Source of the DNA: Hydrangea macrophylla
Taxonomy: Eukaryota > Streptophyta > Magnoliopsida > Cornales > Hydrangeaceae
Assembly (NCBI GenBank): GCA_033977485.1
Contig: CM066984.1
Span: forward strand, 28,253,501 to 28,317,500
DNA: 64,000 nucleotides
Reading direction: 5' to 3'
Made by a program: the position numbers and the translations under genes. Shown piece after piece: positions 1 to 10,829 of the stretch; the first letter of the stretch is position 1; each line of letters begins with the position of its first letter. The notes beneath the pieces were generated by a model. It made no database searches. It saw only the letters and a list, made by a program, of their open reading frames with translations, and was not told the DNA's origin.

Positions 1-147
1 TTGGCATCTGGTTTCCATAAGTCACCAGTTCTGCTTTGATATCCATATCCTAAATGCCGAGAGTAAACTGATTGGCCTCTGGGGCTAAACTGCACAAGGC
101 TTTGGCCCTTAGAAGCCAAGCAAAGACCACAATTACATGTGAATCTG
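1..147 (-). other. Unassigned flank with a short open minus-strand frame
   Basis: The minus strand stays open for about 48 codons and includes CGLCLASKGQSLVQFSPRGQ. I do not recognise it, and it does not match the SOS1 family. No start, splice site pair or stop is visible before the LTR copy at 148. It may be chance, an exon of something else, or an old transposon gene. Confidence 0.2.
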
Positions 148-2167
148 TGTAACAACCCTAAAATTTTGAAGTGTGTAAATAATTATTTTAATTATTGTTT
201 TCAGTTAGCAACATTATATGAGTGTGCCTATGTAAGACACGTGTTTGGAAAATTTGAAGTGTTTGGAGGACATATAAATTAAATCATTAGTGAGCTCGTT
301 TAGTTTGAGTGTTATATTTTATTAATTTCTGTTTGTTAAAAAAAAGTGAAGGGTTGATATATTTTTTTTTTTTACATAGTGTTTACAGGCCCGCGAATGT
401 GTCAAATAGTGTATCCGGTATTAAAATTAAGTACCCGGGGCATGAGTACCCTTTGGGCTAGCCATTTTAGTGGTTTGCGTTACATTCTGGGCTCATATGG
501 GTCTCTTTTGTGAGCCCATAAGAAAAAAAAACGGGACTATTAATATTTGTGTGAGTGTTATAATATATGTATTGCGTGTGTATTATAAGTATATACATAG
601 ATAAGATATCCTAGGGTTAGTTCAAACAAAAGAAGAAAAAAAAGAAAAAGAGAGAGAGAACAGACGTGAGATAGAGAGAAAGAGAACAGAGGCAAACCTA
701 ACCACCTAGAAGAAGAAGAAGAAGAAGAAGAAGAAAAAGAGAAGAGAATGGTTATAAGGGAGGAGGATTCATTAGCTATATTCCATAGAGTTCACCCTCG
801 TCATCATCCTTCTTTTTCCAAAGTCGGTGAGTAAAACATTTAGATTTGTAGGGTTGATTCGTAGTTTTGATTCATTTTCGATTTGTGTTCATTATAGTCT
901 GAATAAATCATATAGATAGGTGTTTATATAGATACGGATCTATAGTGATATATACATACATATACATATATGTATATATATATATCAAAGATTCGATATG
1001 ATTTATTTGGAAAATTGAAGAAAAAAAAAAACAAAGACTAACACAAATTCGGATTTTGCACTGTTTGGGTAGAAAATTCATATTACAATAGTAGTAAATG
1101 TCAACTCCGAATTTCGAATTATGTTTATGAAAATTGTTAGAGATGTTTCTTTGCGCGGAATTATTATGAGGAACAATTTCAACCCAGATTAACTTTGGGG
1201 CTGTTTAATATAAGGTCTGTTTGGGACTGTTTTAAATAGTACTGTTGAGTGCCGATTTTAAATGCTACTACTTATGTTATGTGCGGTATTAAATGATGAT
1301 TATGGAAATAGTACGTTAGAGACGTAAATAGAATTTTGGCACAAAGGCCTTATTGTGAATAATCGGATAATGATAATCCATGGAATAAATGATAAATTCC
1401 CGAAGTGGTTAATGACGTGATTAAACCCTCATGAATGGGTGCATATGTGAATTATCGTAGATGGGTAAAAAAAAAAAAAAAAAAATTGGTTTCAAGTTCC
1501 TTAGTATTCACCACTCCCCGTTGTGTGATATGTTTTTTTTTGGTAGCTCGACTTGCTGAGTGTACCTATTTGCCAGTGGCTTCATGATCAAGCTGGCCTA
1601 AGCCTTATGTTCAGCTTAATTTATAGACGTTTAGGCATATTGACTGGCCTTCTGTGTGTATACCTGGTTTGGTTGCTACCCCAACCAAACTGGCACCAGA
1701 TTGGATGTTGGTAGTATGTCCGGGCACACATGAAATATATGTGTGGGCTGTAGCATGGATGGCCAAAGGGTGAAGCTAGGAAATTGAATAATGGATCGTT
1801 CCTAAAAAGTAAGTTAACCATGAGTAGGGTGACCTTAGTGGTGAACCTAGGGCAAGAAAAAAATGATAGTGATTGTAGAGCGTTAAATGCAAATGGATAA
1901 ACTTGCGAAACATGAGATTGAAAATTCGAAATGGTGACCGTGGTACAATGCGAAAGAAATTGATAAAATGATTTGGTAATGGAGAATTGCTTATTATGAT
2001 ACTAAGGATATGTGCTAACTCTTGAGGTGCAGGATGATGGGCCCACTAACCATTGTATGCAGGATTTGACTCACCATGTAATTTAAGAGTAAGTGTTTCT
2101 TTTTACTTTGTGGGTGAAACAAACTGCCACCGTGACTTGGGGAAACTACCGCTTGCCCTCACTCACG
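148..2167 (+). mobile_element. Gypsy-type LTR copy, first two thirds, cut by copia C1
   Basis: It begins TGTAACAACCCTAAAATTT and is collinear with 28429-30573, where a complete 2.9-kb LTR of the same family lies in the same orientation. Shared landmarks are the TGAGTGTGCCTATGTAAGACACGTG start region, a CCTAGGGTTAG segment followed by a GA-rich tract, and CCCTCACTCACG at the break. The last ~790 bases of the family are missing at the C1 insertion. The short open frames in it are not conserved as protein. Gypsy assignment is inferred from the TGT..GGGTGTGACA ends of the full copy. Confidence 0.75.
708..736 (+). repeat. (GAA)n microsatellite
   Basis: About nine GAA units in the leader-like part of the LTR copy. 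The related LTR at 28429-31365 has a shorter purine tract and an expanded (ATC)n run at about 29082-29104 instead. Confidence 0.9.
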
Positions 2168-2168
2168 T

Positions 2169-2318
2169 TGTTGAATAACATTACACAATATTATTGAAGG
2201 CTTAATCTCATAACTGTGCAACCTCTTTATTTATAACAACAAGAGAACAAGTAATTACACACAAGTCCCTACACTAATCATAAAATAAATAAACATTTAT
2301 AACTAATGAAACTCAACA
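2169..2318 (-). repeat. 3' LTR of copia C1
   Basis: A 150-base LTR with TGTTGA..TCAACA ends, lying directly after the polypurine tract in the element's sense. The flanking five bases to the left are CACGT; the matching duplication on the other side is lost with the 5' end. Confidence 0.75.
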
Positions 2319-2325
2319 CTCCCCC

Positions 2326-3890
2326 TCAAGCTGGTGCGAAGATCTCTCTCATTCCCAGCTTGCTAAGGATAAAGTGAAACGAACGACTTGTTAGACTCTT
2401 GGTAAGAACATCTGCTAGCTGCTTCCCAGACTTGACAAATGGAGTACAAATGCTTCCACAATTTAACTTCTCCTTTATAAAATGTCTGTCAATCTCCACG
2501 TGTTTTGTCCTATCATGTTGGACCGGATTATGAGCAATGCTAATGGCTGATTTACTATCACAGTACAGTTTCATAGAGTCCTTTGGCCCAAACCCCAGAT
2601 CAGTCAAAACTATCCGAATCCATAATAATTCACATACTCCTTGTGCCATAGCTATAGACTCGGCCTCTGCACTAGATCTTGCTACCACTGCTTGCTTCTT
2701 GCTTCGCCATGTGACCAAATTACCTCCCACAAATGTGCAATACCCCGTAGTTGATCTCCTATCCATCACTGAACCTGCCCAATTAGTGTCTGTGTAGGCT
2801 TCAACAAGTGTATGACCATTCTTGGCAAAGAACAGCCCTTTCGCTGGGGCTGACTTAAGATATCTCATAATTCTAAACACAGCATCAAGATGGAGTTGTC
2901 TAGGAGCATGCATAAATTGACTTAACACACTAACAGCGAAAGCGATATCCGGTCTGGTATGAGCCAAATAGATAAGTTTGCCCACTAGTCTCTAGTATTT
3001 TCCCTTTTCAACCGGTTCTCCACTGGGATCATCACTGAGCTTCATATTTGGATCCATGGGAGTATCAACTCTTTACAACCAAGCAAACCTGTCTCCTTTA
3101 GGAGATCCAGGACATACTTACGTTGGGATATAAACAGCCCTTCCTTGCAACGTGCCACTTCTATTCCAAGAAAATATTTCAAATCTCCTAGATCCTTAAT
3201 TTCAAATTCCTTGGCAAGATAGGTCTTCAACTGTTCCATTTCAACTAAGTCATTGCCTATGAGAACTATATCGTCTACATAGACTATCAAAGCAGTTAAT
3301 TTCCCTTGTGATGAATGCTTGATAAAGAAAGTATGATCGCCTTGGCTTTGTCTGAAACCATATCTTATCATAGCTTGAGAAAATCTATCGAACCAGGCTC
3401 TAGGAGATTGCTTGAGGCCATATAAGGATTTCTGGAGGCTACATACCTTACCTTGTGTCTTACTGTCCTCAAACCCCGGAGGAATATCCATATACACTTC
3501 TTCTTCCAAGTCACCATGTAGAAACGCATTCTTGACATCAAACTGATGCAAGGGCCATTCCAGATTTGCTGCTAGCGACAGAAGGATCCTGATGGGATTG
3601 ATTTTTTCAACCGGGGCAAATGTCTCTTGGTAATCAACCCCATATGTCTGAGTAAAGCCCTTAGCAACAAGCCTGGCTTTGTATCTCTCAACAATCCCAT
3701 CCGCATTATGTTTCACAGTGAATACCCACTTGCACCCTACCATCTTTTTACCTCGAGGTAACTCGGCTAATTTCCACGTCCCATTTTTGTGAAGAGCTTT
3801 CATCTCTTCAACCATGGGATTCTTCCAATTAGGATTAGTCAAAGCTTCTTGAACATGGTTAGGGATAGACACAGAATCGATTTGGGACAC
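2326..3890 (-). pseudogene. Copia C1 reverse transcriptase and RNase H
   Basis: RT (3042-3890) starts near SVSIPNHVQEAL and contains [53 protein letters not shown] and the catalytic YVDDI. RNase H (2326-2985) contains [32 protein letters not shown] and LYCDSKSA. The two parts are separated by a frameshift near 3042 and a stop near 2990, so this is a dead copy. Short plus-strand frames here are antisense shadows. Confidence 0.9.
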
Positions 3891-3971
3891 AAATGCCCTA
3901 TATGATGGAGAGAGATGAGAATATGAAACAAAATTTGAAAGAGGATGTTTAGTACATGCTCCAGTTCCCTT

Positions 3972-4328
3972 TCATAGGGAATTAGGCATGTCTAAATCAT
4001 CATCATCAGATGGATCAACAATAACAGGTATTGGAGAATTAACAGTAGAAGGAGAGGAAATACCTGAATCATCTTCACTAGAAGGCGATTGAAGTGGGAT
4101 TGGAGAGATGTGCCTTTTTTCTACTGCCCCAAAAATTTGTCTCCTCTTATCCTTGGTATGCGTTAACAATTCCTTACCTTCTCTCTCTTCCTCTCCTTTT
4201 TTCTCTCCTTTTTTCTCTCCTTTTTCTCCCTCTTTCCTCACCTTTTTTCTGCTCACTCTTTTCTCCCTCATTCTCTCTTTTTCCTTTTTTCCCTCCCTCT
4301 TCCTCGCTAGATATAGGAAAGGGAACAA
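3972..4328 (-). pseudogene. Copia C1 K/E-rich linker between integrase and RT
   Basis: The frame encodes a run of Lys, Glu and Arg (KGEKKGEKKGEEE and similar) ending KELLTHTKDKRRQ. It lies between the integrase C-terminus and RT. DNA on the plus strand is a CT-rich low-complexity tract. Equivalent tracts occur in C5, C6 and C10, so it is a family feature and not a separate gene. Confidence 0.7.
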
Positions 4329-4355
4329 TGAAAGCAGGCTGCTCTGCTTGCTGGT

Positions 4356-5104
4356 CTATCTCCCCCTGAAGAGGAGAAGAGAGGACTGAAAGTAGGAAAG
4401 TGTTTCATCAAGAGTGACATCCATAGATACATACCACCGACGAGTAGGAGGATGATAACACTTGTACCCTTTCTGAGTTGGCGAATAACCAACAAAGACA
4501 CATTTGACTGAACGAGGATCTAACTTCCGACAAGAAGGAGAATGATTGTGGACAAAACACACACAACCAAACACTTTAGGAGGAATGGGAAAAATGGAGG
4601 ATGACTTAGTAAGAAGTTCAATTGGAGATTTCTTACCAAGGACACGAGAAGGAAGACGGTTGATAAGATAAGATGCAGTTAGGACTGCTTCCCCCCAGTA
4701 AGACTTGGGAAGATGCATAGAGAAGAGCATAGACCTGGCTGATTCTAAGAAATGACGGTTTTTTGTCTCTGCAACACCATTCTGTTGAGGGGTGTTAGTA
4801 CAAGAAGTTTGATGGATCATTCCATGTTCAGAAAAATAGTGAGTGAGGCCACCAAAGATGTATTCCCCCCCTTTGTCAGACCGAACAACCTTACAACTAT
4901 GCTAAAATGTGTGCATATCATTTTGTGAAAGGATTTAAAGATGGAAAAAACATCATTCTTATCCTTCATCAAATAAACCCAAGTAGTGCGAGTACAGTCA
5001 TCAATAAAGGTAACAAACCACTTATAGCCATTTAGAGTGATAATAGGAGAAGAACCCCAAACATCAGTGTGAACAATAGCAAATGGAACAATACTTTATT
5101 AAAA
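4356..5104 (-). pseudogene. Copia C1 integrase
   Basis: Integrase inserts the cDNA into the genome. The part with NTPQQNGVAE (catalytic Glu), PKSYWGEAVLTASYLINRLP and VKCVFVGYSPTQKGYKCYHP is one open stretch (4356-4820). Upstream the broken frame still shows a TDVWG-like Asp and a RSDKGGEY Asp, so the D-D-E triad was present. The catalytic core carries stops or shifts. Confidence 0.85.
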
Positions 5105-5176
5105 CTAGAATTATAAGTTACACAATGATGTTTTCCCAACTCACAAGCCTCACAAGAAATGTTGGAAACACTTTTA

Positions 5177-6086
5177 TTACTGACGAGAAGGAAATAAAAA
5201 ACGAAGTAAATAAAACGAAGGGTGGCCTAATCTCTGATGCCATAACCAAGCTTCCCTAGGAATAGTCTCTCTCTGTATATGATGAGCTACTTGTGGTAAG
5301 TTTCCCTGTGTGGCTCCCTCTGGCAGCAAAAAATATAGGTCATTCTCCTCTCTACCACTGCCAATCACCTTCTTCGTGGAGAGATCCTGAAAGACACAAT
5401 GAGATGGGAAGAAAGTAACACTACAGTTAAGATCATGAGTAATCCTAGCAATGGATAAAAGATTAGTAGAGAATTTTAGAAACATGAAGTACTGAAGATA
5501 AAGGTAATGAATTAGAAATTTTAATGACACCTTTACCAGAGATGGATGAAAGAGAGCCATCTGCAGTTTTAACTTTCTCAGAACTTGGGGTATAAGAAGA
5601 GAATACAGAGGAAAGACCGGTCATGTGATCGGAAGCTCTAGAGTCAATAATCCATGGTTGACTAGAATCAGCATGTAAGGCATGTGAAAAATTAGCAAAA
5701 ATACCTGACTGGGCAAAGGAAGGAGAAGCAGATGGAGTGTTCAACTGAGTCATAATACGGCGGAGTGTTTTGATATCGGCACTACTGATGTTTCCCACTG
5801 CTGGAGAAGACGATGGAGGAGCTGAGGCAAGAGTATCTTTCTCCTCAGACGGAGATGAGTCAGTAGTCAAATGAGCTCGTGGAGGACCACGACCACCATG
5901 ACGGCCACCACCACATCCCCTGGAAAAGGAAGGACGCCCATGAAGCTTCCAGCATGTCTCGCGAGTGTGTCCGAGACGATTGTAATGATCACACCAAGGT
6001 CTATTATTGTTGGTGTCACGTCCCATATACTGGGGTTCTCTCGGAGGAGTAAAGGCCTTGCCGCCCCGTTGATTAGAGGATACCAA
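5177..6086 (-). pseudogene. Copia C1 zinc knuckle, protease and GAG-preintegrase
   Basis: A zinc knuckle WCDHYNRLGHTRETCWKLHG has its second Cys replaced by Tyr. The protease site reads WIIDSRASDHM where active copies have DSGA, so the Gly is changed to Arg. The GAG-preintegrase segment ends WLWHQRLGHPS. The frame shifts near 5470. Gag sequence upstream of the knuckle is absent. Confidence 0.85.
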
Positions 6087-6107
6087 GGCTTACCTATCTG
6101 TCAATGA

Positions 6108-8799
6108 AGAGGGAAACATAATTAGAGGATACCAAGGCACTACTAAAAAAATCACTTCTAAGCCAAACTGATCATAAGTATCAGACTACCTGTCTAACTT
6201 CTTTTGTGTGATGTAAGAGAGTATAACACGTAAGTAGGATAGTACAGTAATATTGATATAAATAAATATAAATAATGTAGAGACAAATGGGTCTGGAGGA
6301 GTAAATGGGTCGAGTGCAAGCCAAGGTGTCCCAAGAAAAAGAGAGAGAGCAGTAGGTATGGAGAGCCTTAGGGTAGCTTATATGTGAGTTGTTGAGTTTT
6401 CCGAGTAATGGAGAGAATAAGAGCTTTTGGTCTCAATAGGGTTCTCGTTGTATATTGTTTATGATGATGGTATTAAATGAGGGTGTAGGACTTATAGCTG
6501 AGGAAAAGGAGTGTAGGTCAGTCAAGCATGACTGACATGGAGCTTAGTGGCTTCCTTAGAGAGGCTTCTAGGTTGGTCGACAAGAGAGGAGAGAATGATG
6601 CTTTCGGCTATGAGATGTGTTGACGAGATAGAAGGGAGGTGTCATAGTTGGTGACAAGAAAGGTGCATAGGCATGCTAAGGTGATGAGATTGTCGTTGTG
6701 GGTGGATGATTGGATTATGTCGGTGAATATTCTCAGTAAGTATGGTTACACGCCAGAGGTTCTAATTGGTTTAGGAGGTAGGTGAGGTGAGAGGTGAGGT
6801 GTAGTGGTGGTGTGCGCATCGCAGGTGGATGGGATAGGGGGCACACGTGATGATGCACGTGTCTCTCTCTTTCCTTGGAACTAACCCTAGCTTTGCCCCC
6901 ATGAGGAGTCTAGCTAGGGAGATGCCCTTGACTTTAGCCACCGAGCCATGAACTCTCGAGATCCCAATGTGTGAAACCCTTTAATCCTGCTCCTGACCAA
7001 GGGTGTTTGTGTGTGACAGTGTTAAGAGGCATGGAGCCTTAGTCTGTTGGAGGCAACATAGCCTGGAGGTGTCCACGATGGAGGTGACTACTCCTTTGCT
7101 GAGGAGGTGACCCTTTGAGGGGGTGACACCCTTGGTGAGGTTGTGTCACCCTTGAGGAGGTGGTAACACCCATGTCATGTATAAGACACATGTGATGGTG
7201 ATGATGTGGAAGGCTGCCACATAGCATATTTAGTGTATTTACCTACATTTGCCCCCCTGCGTGGTAGGTGGGCATGATAGCCCCAAATTTAGCTGGGATC
7301 ATATAGAATTGTCTTTGGTAGACAACGGGTGTTGCATACTAGTAAGGAAAAATTGATGCACAACGACAGTTCTTTGCTTGGAAGTCCTCGCACTATAGAG
7401 ATATGAAGATCAGGATCACACCTGATGAAAAATTGGAGATTAGGACCATATCGTTGGAGATGGAGATCAGGCCGCGTCTTTTGTAGTTTTGGAGATCAGT
7501 GTCGTGCACGTTAGAGATTGGAGATCCGAGGGAAAGCATGATGCGCGAAGTCATGGAGATATGGAGATTATGGTGAATGCTGGCCTGTGGTGGAGAGCGC
7601 AATGTTCATGCCACCCATATAAAGCTTAGGGGGATAGCGCAATGCTCGTGTCGCCCTGTGGTGGAGAGTGTAATGCCCATACCACCTGTATAAAGTTTAG
7701 GGGAAGAGCGCGATGCTCGTGCCACTCGTATAAAGTTTAGGGGTAGAGCACAATACTCGTGCCACCCTATATGGAGATATGGAGAGTAGGGCCGCTCCTT
7801 TTAGAGATTTGGAGATCAGGGCCATGCCCGTTAGAGATTTAACGTGATGCGCCCTATATAAAGTGGAGATCGTGCTTTATGGAGAAATGGAGACCAGCGC
7901 CGCACCCCGATAGAGAATAAATGACAACAGCGTTGATACTGATAAATGGATTAATTGTACGCTTGCTGGAAGTGCAGACTGTATGTCACAAACTTCTTGT
8001 TAATCATGTTGTGCAATGTCGTCTAGAGGTATCAATGCACTAGTGTATGGAGGATGTGGTTGTTTGTCACTTGCATCTTTAGGCGCTTAGAGCGGCAAGT
8101 GAATGTGTAAAATCGTGATGAAATATGGGATGCTTGTTGGTGAATGTTGCTGGTGTTACTGCCGATACACTTGTGGCCTCCATAACTTGGCCTTGGTGGG
8201 TTGGTGGAGGCATCCTTGTACTCCGTGGGTGGTGTACTGTTTTTGAATGGTGTTGGGGTGTCCACCATAATTTGTAAAATTGGCAATAAAAGTTGGCGTA
8301 CCCTTCATTTATAGTGGTACAATTGACAGAAGCACTACTAGCAAGCCAGATGAATGTATTTATGACTTCAAGGTGGAGTTTGACAGAAATTGTGTGGAAA
8401 TGAGAGGCCCTTCCTTTGATCATCACTGGTTATGTGGTGGTACTAGCTTTGGCGACTGACTTGTTCGTTGGAGAAGAACTTATGTGTGAAGCAACCATCC
8501 CCCTCCTCTTTTTTTTTTTTTAATGCCTCTATGTATTGTTGTGGCAAACTTGGTGTTTTGTGGTGCTGAACTGTGGTAGCTAGTGTCCATTGGACTCTGG
8601 CTTGGAACATGGGACTGAAAATTCCATGTGGACTTTTGCCTTGGGGGTGGGGATGTGCTTTTGAGGGAGTGGGCTTGGTGAGGGTGAAGGTTGTGGAAGT
8701 GAAAGCCCCGTTCTTTAGTTGAGTACGGCACAGCATGGTCGTAGTGACTTTGGATTGCTCCCAATACCTCTCTTGCTCATAAAAGTACCTCCACTGCAT
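6108..8799. other. Intronic repetitive DNA without recognisable genes
   Basis: No convincing coding sequence on either strand. The left end repeats ATTAGAGGATACCAAGGC (6073 and 6122). The stretch at about 7060-7180 has degenerate GAGGTGAC units, and 7380-7930 has GGAGAT-rich and TATAAAGTTTAGGGG repeats. Subterminal-type repeats like these are seen in some LTRs and in large DNA transposons, but I could not find ends. Confidence 0.4.
7586..7780 (+). repeat. Degenerate ~45-bp tandem repeats
   Basis: About five units of a motif like GAGCGCAATGCTCGTGCCAC followed by TATAAAGTTTAGGGG, starting near 7590, 7634, 7662, 7706 and 7746, with point differences and one truncated unit. No coding role is apparent. 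Confidence 0.65.
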
Positions 8800-9682
8800 G
8801 TTTTACTTCCCGTACTCGTCCTTTGGTAATTGACTCTGGTGTCACCGATCATCTCACAGGTATATCCACCCCTTTTTCGTCTCTTGAACCGTCCTCATCT
8901 TTACCTCCCGTTACTTTGGCAGATGGCTCTTCTATGCCCATTGAAGGCATAGGGACCTATGACACACGGACTCTTCGAAAAGGCCACCGCACCCGCACCT
9001 AGCGCGCACCCGTACTGGGTGCTGCATGGATTCTTTAAGTTCTTTTGGAGTGTGGCTAGAGCTTTTTTGTAGCATTTTCTTTTAAAAAAGAACACAAGGT
9101 CTTCATACAATTTTGAAAACTTTAGGGGTTTAAAAGATAAATAATATAAAATAATAATAGTAATTATCTAGGGTATACACTAATGCACTAATAGTCATAA
9201 AATAATTTGTATATACTACTATCTAAAAGTATATTTTTAATATTTAATCCAAGTACTCCCTCAGCACCCGCACCATTACTTTTTGGAAAATTGACGAATC
9301 CCTCGTACCCGCATCCCCGTACCCGAATCCCCGCACCCGCACCGGTGCTACCTAGATAGGGACTGTCCAGTTATCTCCGTCTTTGTCCTTATCATCTATT
9401 CTTTTTATTTCTCGTCTACCCTTTAACTTGATATCCATTGCGAAGTTGACTAAAGATCTTAATGCTTGTGTTTCCTTTTTCCCTGATTCTGTTCTTATTC
9501 AGGATTTCACGACTCGAAGGACGATTGTCGTAGGGTATGAATCCGAAGGTCTTTACTACTTTTATGAATTGCCTACTTCTTCTACTCCAACCGCGTGTCC
9601 TGCCATTGTGTCTCCTCACCAGATCCATTGCCGTCTTGGTCATCCTTCCTTGGCCAATCTGGAGCTATTAGAACTAGTTTAA
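8800..9682 (+). pseudogene. Copia C2 protease and GAG-preintegrase, split by a hAT element
   Basis: The protease shows VIDSGVTDHLTGIS and then LADGSSMPIEGIGT. The frame resumes after the hAT and one target-site copy with SSILFISRLPFNLISIAKLTKDLNACVSFFP. GAG-preintegrase has HCRLGHPSLANL. Apart from the insertion the reading frame is intact across the join. Confidence 0.88.
8957..9355. mobile_element. Non-autonomous hAT element (399 bp) in copia C2
   Basis: It is flanked by a perfect 8-bp duplication ATAGGGAC (8949-8956 and 9356-9363), as expected for hAT. The ends are imperfect inverted repeats, CTATGACACACGG against CTAGGTAGCACCGG. The interior is rich in CACCCGCACC and CCCGTACCC motifs near both ends and has no transposase. 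Confidence 0.85.
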
Positions 9683-10686
9683 GTCATTTATCTTCTTTAG
9701 AGTGTGAGTCCTATCAATTGGGGAAGCATCACTGTGTCCAATTTGCTACACAAGTTAATAAACATGTGTCTAGGCCATTTCAATTAGTGCATTAAGATGT
9801 TTGGGGTCCACACTGTGTTACATCTGTTAAGGGGTATCGGTATTTTGTTAGTTTTGTTGATGATTTTTCCCGAACTACGTGGCTTTATTTAATGACAAAT
9901 CATAGTGAGTTATTTTCTATTTATTCTACATTCTGTAATGAAATTAAAACTCAGTTTAATGTTCCTATTAAAATTCTACGTAGTGACAATGCATAAGAAC
10001 ATTTTTTTTCCCATCCTTTCTCAACATATATGGCACAACATGGCATGCTTCATCAATCCTCGGGTGTTCATACCCCTCAACAAAATGGGGTTGCAGAAAG
10101 AATAAACCGTCACTTATTAGAAGTCACCCGTACATTGTTATTTGAGATGAGGGTCCCCAAGAGTTTCTGGGGAGATGCAGTTCTTACTGCTTGCCATTTA
10201 ATTAATCGTATACCGTCTTCCATCCTTGATTGGGGCACACCCCACGCCACTTTGTTTCCCACTACCCCACCTTTTTCTGTTGCTCCACGTGTGTTCGTGT
10301 GTGGTTGTTTTGTGCATCAACTTACTCCAGGTACCGATAAATTGGATCCTAGTGCTATAAAGTGTGTTTTCTTGGGGCACTCCAGAACAAAGAAGGGTTA
10401 TCGTTGTTATAGTCCTTCCTTGCGTCGCTTCTTTGTTTCTGCTGATGTTACCTTCTTTGAATCCACTCCATATTACTCTGAGTCTCGCTTTATTACTGAT
10501 CCTGACTTTATGGTTCCCCTTCCCCTTCCCCTTCCCCTTCCCCTTCCCCTACCTCCCAAAGCTGGATTGGACCGTCCTGAACATACACTTGCCGTTATCA
10601 GAATGTTGAGACTATTCCGGATTCAAATACTCCGCCTGTGGCCTCTTTGTCTTCAGATTCGCCCTCGTCAGACTCAGACCTTGTGA
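9683..10686 (+). pseudogene. Copia C2 integrase
   Basis: GAG-preintegrase Cys pair, then VWGPHCVTSVKGYRYFVSF, RSDNA and HTPQQNGVAERINRHLL carry the integrase core; PKSFWGDAVLTACHLINRIP and IKCVFLGHSRTKKGYRCY follow. Stops fall at the first catalytic Asp region (9792) and just after RSDNA (9994). A Pro-Leu tract encoded by CCCCTT repeats (about 10517-10550) lies in the linker. Confidence 0.88.
10515..10552 (+). repeat. CCCCTT hexanucleotide repeat
   Basis: About six CCCCTT units that encode alternating Pro-Leu in the integrase frame of C2. Confidence 0.85.
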
Positions 10687-10829
10687 TTGCTCTCCGGAAG
10701 AGTAAGCGTACTCGTACTTCCCATCCTATTTCAAATTTTGTCACTTATGATCATTTATCTTCTTCTTCTCTTCGTTTGTTGTCTCTTTGTCTACTTTCTC
10801 TCTTCCTAAGTCTACTGCAGATGCTCTTT

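Larger units (their letters stand above)
2169..6107 (-). mobile_element. Ty1/copia element C1, 5' truncated
   Basis: In minus orientation the order is zinc knuckle, protease, GAG-preintegrase, integrase, K/E-rich linker, reverse transcriptase, RNase H, polypurine tract (complement of CTCCCCCTCAAG at 2319) and a 150-base 3' LTR. This order (integrase before RT) is diagnostic of copia. The gag N-terminus, primer site and 5' LTR are missing at about 6107. It sits inside the gypsy LTR copy that ends at 2167. Confidence 0.9.

Noticed and set aside
1621..1821. A conserved small protein on the minus strand (also at 30025-30222)
   Set aside because: Both frames lie in copies of the same LTR, differ by indels and substitutions that do not keep the protein, and have no family similarity that I recognise.
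4094..4389. Ser/Leu/Phe-rich plus-strand proteins opposite the C1 linker
   Set aside because: They are antisense shadows of the purine-rich K/E linker; a CT-rich strand is naturally free of stops.
7039..8799. His/Pro-rich minus-strand genes
   Set aside because: Several overlapping frames with low-complexity composition over a short-repeat region; no start context, domains or neighbours support them.
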